From the NCBI GenBank assembly GCA_050084985.1, contig JBITNC010000002.1:9796001-9860000 (forward strand): 64,000 nt of DNA, written 5' to 3'. The translations under genes and the position numbers were made by a program. This document shows positions 57,550-64,000 of this stretch, piece by piece; the first letter of the stretch is position 1, and each line of letters opens with the position of its first letter. The notes under the pieces are model-generated. The model saw only the letters and a program-made list of their open reading frames with translations. It had not been told where the DNA came from and searched no databases. This stretch comes from Nageia nagi. Its lineage: Eukaryota > Pinophyta.

Positions 57550-58982
57550 ATGGCATCGAAGATAAGATCCTAAATAGTAGCATAAGTTGATCCTACCATG
57601 ATGAGATTTCAAACTATGATCCAACAAATGGAAAATACACTTACCAATATATTCAAGGTCAACAAATATAGACCCAAATACAAACCTTTGATAGTAAATG
57701 TGATAGTGTCCAACTAAGTCTTAGTCATACCAATAATGCATCTAGTTCACAACAATCAGGGAAGTCAAGAAATCCATAGGGGTATCATCATAACTTTTAA
57801 GGCCAACAAGGTGGTTTCATTCTTACTTGCACAACCAAATTGGATTTTCCTTGATTTGATGGAGATGATCCCACTGGATGGATTTTTAAGTTTGGATAGT
57901 ATTTCACATTGAACCAAATTCTAAAAGATTTGAAGGTGCACATGGCAACTTTTCATTTGGATTGTGAGGCTCTCCAATGGCACTAGTGGTACTAAAAAAT
58001 GCATCCTACTCCTTTGTGGGATGAATTTACCCAATAATTATTGATCCATTTTGGTCCTAGTGACTATAAAGATTTCACAAGGGCATTGACCAAGTTATGT
58101 CAAACCATAACAGTCAAAGAATACCAAAATTAATTTGAGAAATTGGTAAATCACAAAAAGGGGTTGGACGATGCATTTTTCAAAAGTTATTTTATTAGTG
58201 GATTAAAGGAAGAAATTAAACTAGACTTCAAAATGTTTAATCCCAAAACTATGATGGATGCCATTGCTTTGGCAAAGCTCACTGAAGATAAATCTAGTGC
58301 TCATCGATGAAATTTAAGACCCCCATTCATAAAAACACATAATATTTCCCATTCCTCTAATAACATAAGTGCCCCACCACCAAATCGCATAATGCAAACT
58401 AATAAGTTGATGTGGGAGGAAATGGAAGAGCATCAAAAGAAGGGTTTGTGCTATAATTGTGATGAGAAATTTATTCATGGTCATCATTGTACTCAACAAA
58501 AGTTATATTTGCTTGATGCTGATGTTCCTAGTGAGGAGGAATATGAGAGTGCACCCGAAGAGGCTATAGAGGAAATTCCAAATGAGGAGGCCCTAGTTAT
58601 CTCTTACAGTGCCTTGGTAGGAATTACTACCCCTCAAACTATAAAGGTCAAAGGTTTTTTTAAAAAGTGCCCTCTCATAATATTGTTGGATTCAAGAAGC
58701 ACTCATAATTTCATTGATCTATGGGTGGCTAAGGTTGCTAACTATTACATCCACCCTACAAATAATTTTGAGGTTATGGTTGGTAATGGAGGAAAAATAG
58801 CATATAAAGGCACATGCCAAAATGTTAAACTGAGCATGGACCACTATACTTTGAAAAGTGACATGTATGCTTTACCACTTAGGGGATGTGATATAGTTTT
58901 AGGGTTACAATGGCTGAGGACTTTGGGAATCATGCAATGGAATTTTGCAGAGCTATGGATGACCTTTAAGATAGATGAATAA
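57550..58982 (+). pseudogene. gag and protease of element F
   Basis: A start at ATG 57550 (MASKIRS, then a stop) is consistent with the family. The gag core has LDFPCFDGDDPTGWIFKFGQ-like sequence (about 57842-57905) and KLCQTITVKEYQ, with stops at Trp/Gln sites. The knuckle CYNCDEKFIHGHHC is at 58449-58490. The frame 58392-58982 is open and holds protease: ILLDSRSTHNFID at about 58681-58719, where the catalytic D-S-G has become D-S-R, then LPLRGCDIVLGLQWLRTLG (about 58873-58930). The knuckle form with GH(x)HC is typical of chromovirus-like gag. Confidence 0.9.
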
Positions 58983-59221
58983 GAGCATACTCTCAAGGGA
59001 TTATAGGGTGGACCTATACATATTATGAGCTCACATAACATGGAAAATATACTATAAAAAAATGGAAAGGGGATTGTAGCATAGTTATACTCTTTATCAA
59101 TCACTAAATTTGAAGTCACATAGCCTAAGGATCTATAGCCCATATTAAGTAAGGATGTAATTACCTTTGAGGAACCAATGGGATTACCACCCTAGTGATC
59201 ACATGATCATGATATCTATTT

Positions 59222-60640
59222 AGTGCTGAGAAGTCACCCACCAAACATTCATCCTTATCGATATCCTTATTTACAAAAAAATAAAATTTAAAAATTGTTA
59301 AGGAATTGTTAGATGTAGGAGTAATCCAACCTAGCGTAAACCCATATTCTTCTCCAATTATATTAGTTCATAAGAAAGATGGTTCATGGCATATGTATAT
59401 GGATTTCAAGGCCCTAAACAAAATAACCATCAAGGATAAATTTCCCATATCAATCATTGATGAATTATTGGATGAACTACATGGGGCAAGATATTTTTCC
59501 AAGTTGGACCTGTGATCTGGGTATCACCAAATCTACCTCAAGGAGGAGGATATACCAAAAAATACATTTTGCACCTATGAGGGCCATTATGAGTTCTTGG
59601 TCATGCCTTTTGGCCTCACAAATGCTCCATCCACATTTCAAAGTTTAATGAATTAGGTGTTTGATGATATCTTGATCTATAGTAAGACATAGAAAGAACA
59701 TATGACACATGTTGACCAAACCTTACAAATTTGGAAGGAACACTAGCTATATGCAAAAAAATCAAAATGTTCATTCAACAAGAGGGAAATTGACTACTTA
59801 GGCCATATTATATCTAAAGAGGGAGTTAAGGTGGATCCATAAAAGATTACTAACATGTAAAACTAGTCTATTCCTACATATTTGAAAAGTCTTCAAGGAT
59901 TCTTGGGGTTAATAGGTTATTATAGGAAATTTGTGAAGGATTATGGTAAGATTGAAGCACCTCTAACCATTGTATTGAAAAAGAATGCATTTCAATGGTC
60001 CCCTCAAGCTAAGGTAGCTTTCCTTAAGCTCAAGGAGGTAATGTGTACCACCTTAGTATTAGCAATGCCAAATTTTTCTAGAACCTTTGTGATAGAAAGT
60101 GATGCTTGTGGAGTAGGAATTGAGGCAATATTGATGTAGTAGGGGTGTCCCTTGGTGTTCACTAGTAGAGCACTCTCTGGTAAAAATTTAGGTAAATCTA
60201 CTTATGAAAAAGAAATGCTTGCCATCATTCATGTAGTTCAATGTTGGAGACCATATCTCCTTGGTCGCCATTTCATCATCCTTATGGATCATCATAATTT
60301 GAAATTTTTCATTGAGCAATGAATTTCTACACTTGAACAACAAAAATGGGTGATCAGGGATATGATTATGAGATAAAATATCATAAAGGTAAAGAGAATG
60401 TGGTTACCGATGCTCTATCCAAAAAATTTGAAGATCAAATAGCAATGCAAGCTCTTTCATCTCCTATTCCTCAATGGTTGGATAAAGTTAAACAAGAGTG
60501 GGAAAAGGATAGCTCCACCTAAGAATTGTTAAAATAAATCATTCAAGACCCCACAAGTAAACCACACCACATATGGCATGATGGTATTTTGATATTCAAA
60601 GGCTAAATTTTGTTACCATCTCCTTCAAAATGTAAATTAG
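59222..60640 (+). pseudogene. reverse transcriptase and RNase H of element F
   Basis: The segment begins HPPNIHPYRYPYLQKN (59232). RT includes [20 protein letters not shown] (59314-59373), [38 protein letters not shown] and [20 protein letters not shown]. The catalytic box is shortened to VFDDILIYSKT (59658-59690), about ten codons having been lost before it. LQGFLGLIGYYRKFVKDYGK follows (59890). RNase H has FVIESDACGVGIEAILM (60087-60137), STYEKEMLAIIH and ILMDHHNLKF. Several TAG/TGA codons are present. Confidence 0.92.
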
Positions 60641-61914
60641 AAATACTTGTTGAATTGCATTCCACACCTACATCAGGACATGACAAATTTTTGAAAACTT
60701 ATAAGCAAGTGGCATGGTCATTCTATTGGGCAGGTGTGAAATTAGATATCAAGCAATTTGTGGCATCTTGTGATGTGTGTAAATGATAAAAGGGTGAGAT
60801 AGTGGGTACTTTGAGACTCCTTCAACCTCTTCCCATACCAACTTATACATGGATCGATATCTCAATGGATTTCATTTAAGGCCTTCATAAATCCAATGGT
60901 AAATTAGTTATTCTAGTGGTAGTTGATTGATTATCCAAATATGCTTATTTTGGTTCATTGGCTCATCCCTACAAGGCAATGATAGTGGCATAATTATTTC
61001 TAGATACAATTTTTAAACTACATGGTATGCCAAAGATGATTTTTAGTGATCATGATCCCACTTTTACAAGCCATTTTTGGCAAGAGCTTTTTAAGTTGCA
61101 AGGTACGTAACTAAACATGAGCTCAGCATATCACCTACAAATTGATTGTCAAATTGAAATTTTCAACAAATATTTGGAAATATATTTACATTATTTTTCT
61201 TCAACACAACCTATGCATTAGGAATTATGGCTTCCCTTGGTTGAGTGGTGGTATAATACATCTTATCATTCTACCAGGAAGATGACCCCCTATGAAGTAG
61301 TGTATGGTTAAGCTCCACCAACAATCACCTCGTATATTGTAGGTACCAGTAAAGTTTAGGCATTTGACTCAGATTTAGTTATTCAGAATGATATTCTTTG
61401 TTTACTCAAGGATAACCTTCAAATAGCCCAACACCATATGAAATAATAGGCTAATCAACAATGTGTGGAAAGGAAGTTCCATGTAGATGACATGGTCTTT
61501 CTGAGGTTGTAACCTTATTGCTAGAAATCCTTAAAAAAAAAGGCCCTCAAAAATTGGCTCCAAAGTTTTATGATCCCTACAAAGTGTTATAGCACATTGG
61601 CCTAGCTACATACAAATTAAAGCTTCCTACTTCTTCCAATATTCTTCCACTATTTCATGTCTCTTATCTTAAGAAAGTGTTTGGATTAGAGGTTTAAGTT
61701 TAGACATAATTACCTAAGTTGGTAGAGGATGGATCAATGCTAGTGGTAGCTAAGGTAGTTCTAGATCAACATTCATGGTAGCTTCATAATCACTCCATCA
61801 TAAAAGTCCTTATGTAGTGACAAGGCATGGCACTAGAAGATGCAACATGGGAAATACTTCATTAGCTACATCAACAATTTCCACACTTCAAGCTTTGAGG
61901 AAAAAGCTTCATCC
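60641..61914 (+). pseudogene. integrase and chromodomain-like tail of element F
   Basis: The zinc-binding domain reads HSTPTSGHDKFLKTYKQVAW, then WAGVKLDIKQFVASCDVCK (60659-60783). Core regions are IDISMDFI (about 60854), MIFSDHDPTFTSHFWQELF (about 61037-61093) and QIEIFNKYLEIYL (about 61149). ILPLFHVSYLKKVF (about 61641-61683) leads to a chromodomain-like stretch with VLDQHSW, LEDATWEILH, LHQQFPHFKL (about 61760-61897). The ATWE motif and the following fP segment are typical of chromodomains at integrase ends. Many stops are present. Confidence 0.85.
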
Positions 61915-61926
61915 CAAGAGGGTTGG
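61915..61926 (+). other. polypurine tract of element F
   Basis: AAGAGGGTTGG lies two bases before the TGTTAGG start of the 3' LTR. Confidence 0.6.
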
Positions 61927-61928
61927 CA

Positions 61929-62340
61929 TGTTAGGATACCACATCCTAACATTTTAGTGTTAGTATTACTATTTTAATTAAATTATTAACCTATATTGTA
62001 AATCATAATATTATGATTGTAAGGGCAAGGCTTGATTTTGCATTACTATTAGGATTAGGGTTAGTATATTATAAATAGGTAGAAGTGTGTGGAGAATTGC
62101 ATCTTGAACATTATTTTTCACTTTTGGAGTTGTAAGGAGCTAGCCCCCTTGAAGTAGCCTATGATTTTATTACTATTTAGTAAAATCCTATCCTTATCTG
62201 CTTATTGTTGCTATTTTGTGTTCTATTTATCAATGCATGCTCTATTATTTCCATTAGATTAGTTGTCATTTTCCTATTTCAAATTGATATTCATTATATT
62301 TCTACAATATTTCCCTTTTCATACTTGTAACATCGTAACA
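61929..62340 (+). repeat. 3' LTR of element F
   Basis: The segment begins TGTTAGGATACCACATCC and ends CATCGTAACA. It is colinear with 56401-56819 and is followed by AATAC. Confidence 0.92.
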
Positions 62341-62990
62341 AATACTATTCAATTATATTGGCCCACATAAATAAATATAAACCAATTATAGTGGGAATGA
62401 GGCCCTCCATGCTTTTGCATGATCAAATTTTTATCTTGTTTTCTTGCCCAAAATACAAGCTTCACAAATAGATTTTGGGATCTTAAACAAGAGGCAAACC
62501 ATGAACAAGATCATGAGATAGCTTTAATATTTTGAAATTTAAGTGGTCAAATCTAAGATACCACAACTAAGACATTTCATTCATAGCCACATTTGTGAGA
62601 ATATTGTCCCCTTTATCTCCAAGCTTCAATGGAAATAACCTATTGTATATCATATGAACAATAATAACATGCTTGTTCCCATGATTCTTGTTAAAAAATA
62701 TCATATTTTCTATCCTCAAAAACTAGCTTGTAGTTGTTCTCCATAATTTTCCCAACACTAAGTAAGCTATGAACCATATCCAAAGTGTGATAAATATCCT
62801 ACATCTTCTACATTCCATGCTTGGTAGGAAATTCAACAATCCCTTTACTAGCCATGTTTATGGAATTATTATTTCCAAGCTTAATGCTTAACCTATAAGA
62901 ATGATTAATGGAAAAGAGAAGCTCCTCCTTTCCATTCATATGTTTTGAGCAACCAGTGTCCAACAACCAAGTCTCTTCTTGGATCAATTA
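62341..62990 (-). pseudogene. protease and pre-integrase of element E
   Basis: The minus strand reads EETWLLDTGCSKHMNGKEEL (about 62985-62930), with the protease D-T-G intact. Next come INHSYRLSIKLGNNNSINMA, the MVHSLLSVGKIMENNYKLVF block (about 62780-62720), a pre-integrase part with FDHLNF and LSHDLVHGLPL, and a CEACILGKKTR stretch (about 62455). It then meets the F insertion. The integrase continues at 56400. Stops are common after the protease. Confidence 0.85.
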
Positions 62991-63485
62991 TTTCTAATAA
63001 TATTAAATATAACTATATTAGTAATAATCCAAAGTATATAAGATATGCAAATGTAAATACTTATATTTTTGGATCATATATATTCGATAAATAACAACTT
63101 TATTGAGAAAGAGATTTAGAAAGTTAAATACCTATCATCTTATCTTAATGATTAAAGTCAAATATAGATTAGAACTTATCAATAATGCATATCTTAAACA
63201 TCTGAACCTTTTATATAAATGAGATAAAATTATCTGCATTTGTGCTCATATTGGATATGGAATTTATTCTCAAGGTAATATTCATGCTAGGATCCTTATA
63301 ACTTAATATTTGTAAGAAATATATAATAATAATACAATAATTAACAAGCCTAATCTAGCATATAGTATCAAATAGCATAGTAATAAAGCTAATTTTATAT
63401 CAAATCTCAATCTTAATAGATGGTGTTGAAGAATGCCTAAAAAGAGTAGTTGAGTGTAACTATTGATATAAAGATCTGATAGTCT
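62991..63485. other. no gene recognised; E gag and 5' LTR absent here
   Basis: The stretch is AT-rich. A minus-strand frame at 63303-63575 overlaps the LTR copy to the right and shows no domain. In an intact E, gag would lie here. It is missing, so E's 5' end was deleted or replaced. Confidence 0.45.
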
Positions 63486-64000
63486 TGTTGGAGAATTGAC
63501 ACTTATCATGAGCTCATTTTTTGAGCTTCTATATTTTACTGTCCATCTAGTAACTTGCAGATCGACTAGTTCCAATCAAAAGCTACCCGATCGACCCCCA
63601 AACTTATCAACCATTTCCCATCCAACTGATTTGACCTAACCAACCAACCTACAATCCACTGAGTATGATTAGACAAAAAATTCTTTCATAACTCCAAATC
63701 TTGAAGGCATTTTTACTTTTTTATTTTAATGCATTTCTTATGCTTTTCCATATCACCCATTCGACAAGTGTAGCTTGTTGGTTTTAGTTACTAGGAATTT
63801 GTAAGCTTTGTATCAATAGTTAGATTCTACTTTCTAGTATGGCATTATTCTCTTTCAATTATACAACTCTCACATTTGAAGAGTGTATGAAGATTCATTC
63901 TTAAACTTCATCTTATGTAATTTCATTTTTCATTAATAGAACATTATTCCTATTTAGTTCCTCAATTATTTTACATTATTTGTCCATTTTTTACAATATT
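63486..64000 (+). repeat. plus-strand LTR of E's family, cut by window end
   Basis: The LTR begins TGTTGGAGAATTG and follows the LTR at 6298-5214 base by base in the opposite direction (shared AGCTCATTTTTTGAGC-type start, GGCATTTTTACTTTT, and ATTAATAGAACATTATTCC). Because E runs on the minus strand, this cannot be E's own 5' LTR without an inversion. It is more likely the start of another element or a solo LTR. It lacks the MITE-like block. Confidence 0.65.

Larger units (their letters stand above)
56401..62340 (+). mobile_element. Ty3/gypsy chromovirus-type element F
   Basis: The element has LTRs of about 415 bp at 56401-56819 and 61929-62340, a Met-tRNA primer site, and a purine tract at the 3' end. 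Gag-protease, RT, RNase H, integrase and a chromodomain-like tail follow in order. Flanking bases AAGAC (56396-56400) and AATAC (62341-62345) differ at one position. By eye the LTRs differ at about 9-10 per cent of positions. It lies in E's integrase coding sequence in the opposite direction. Confidence 0.92.

Noticed and set aside
58844-59143. 99-aa minus-strand frame
   Set aside because: It lies antisense to the protease end of F and has no domain.

Overview
The window is plant nuclear DNA made almost wholly of transposable elements nested inside one another. Several signs point to a plant: Ty1/copia, Ty3/gypsy (Tat-type and chromovirus-type) and CACTA elements, primer-binding sites matching initiator Met tRNA, a PPR-like gene fragment, and introns with GT/AG borders. 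The AT-rich sequence, deep nesting and heavily decayed old copies suggest a large, slowly purged genome, for example a gymnosperm, but the species cannot be read from the sequence. No intact host gene, rRNA, tRNA or CRISPR array was recognised. I name the elements A to H.

Layout. At 1-2493 (-) lies copia remnant G. From about 5.2 to 63.0 kb lies an old minus-strand copia element, E, broken by two insertions. The first is copia A (+, 6441-54104), which sits in E's RNase H tail and is flanked by CACCA/CATCA. The second is gypsy F (+, 56401-62340), which sits in E's integrase and is flanked by AAGAC/AATAC. A is itself broken twice. Its 5' LTR holds the Tat-type gypsy element B (-, 6928-29801). 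Its internal region holds CACTA transposon D (+, 33496-50693, ATA on both sides). B's integrase zinc-binding domain is split by the youngest element, copia C (+, 12956-21694, ATTTT on both sides). The stack E > A > B > C is four levels deep. LTR divergence counted by eye agrees with that order: C 11 of 463, B about 10-13 per cent, A clearly more.

Contents. C keeps two 463-bp LTRs, the primer site, gag, protease, integrase, reverse transcriptase and RNase H, with many stops. Its long leader also carries four tandem PPR-like units, and its 3' untranslated region carries five tandem hairpin repeats. B is about 14 kb without C. It has a Gln-rich gag leader, gag, protease, RT, two RNase H domains, integrase, a duplicated unknown domain downstream, and a possible antisense gene. 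D carries a spliced TNP2-type transposase, a spliced gene with a SET-like C-terminus and tandem RSDVSS protein repeats, a convergent minus-strand gene, a buried copia remnant (H), a MITE-like repeat and a degenerate TTAGGG-like array. F is a chromodomain-type gypsy element. A plus-strand LTR of E's family enters at 63486 and runs off the window.

Most disabling changes in the coding regions look like C:G to T:A transitions (CAG/CAA to TAG/TAA, CGA to TGA, TGG to TAG/TGA, Cys to Tyr, Gly to Arg/Lys). This is what long-term cytosine methylation of silenced elements would produce.
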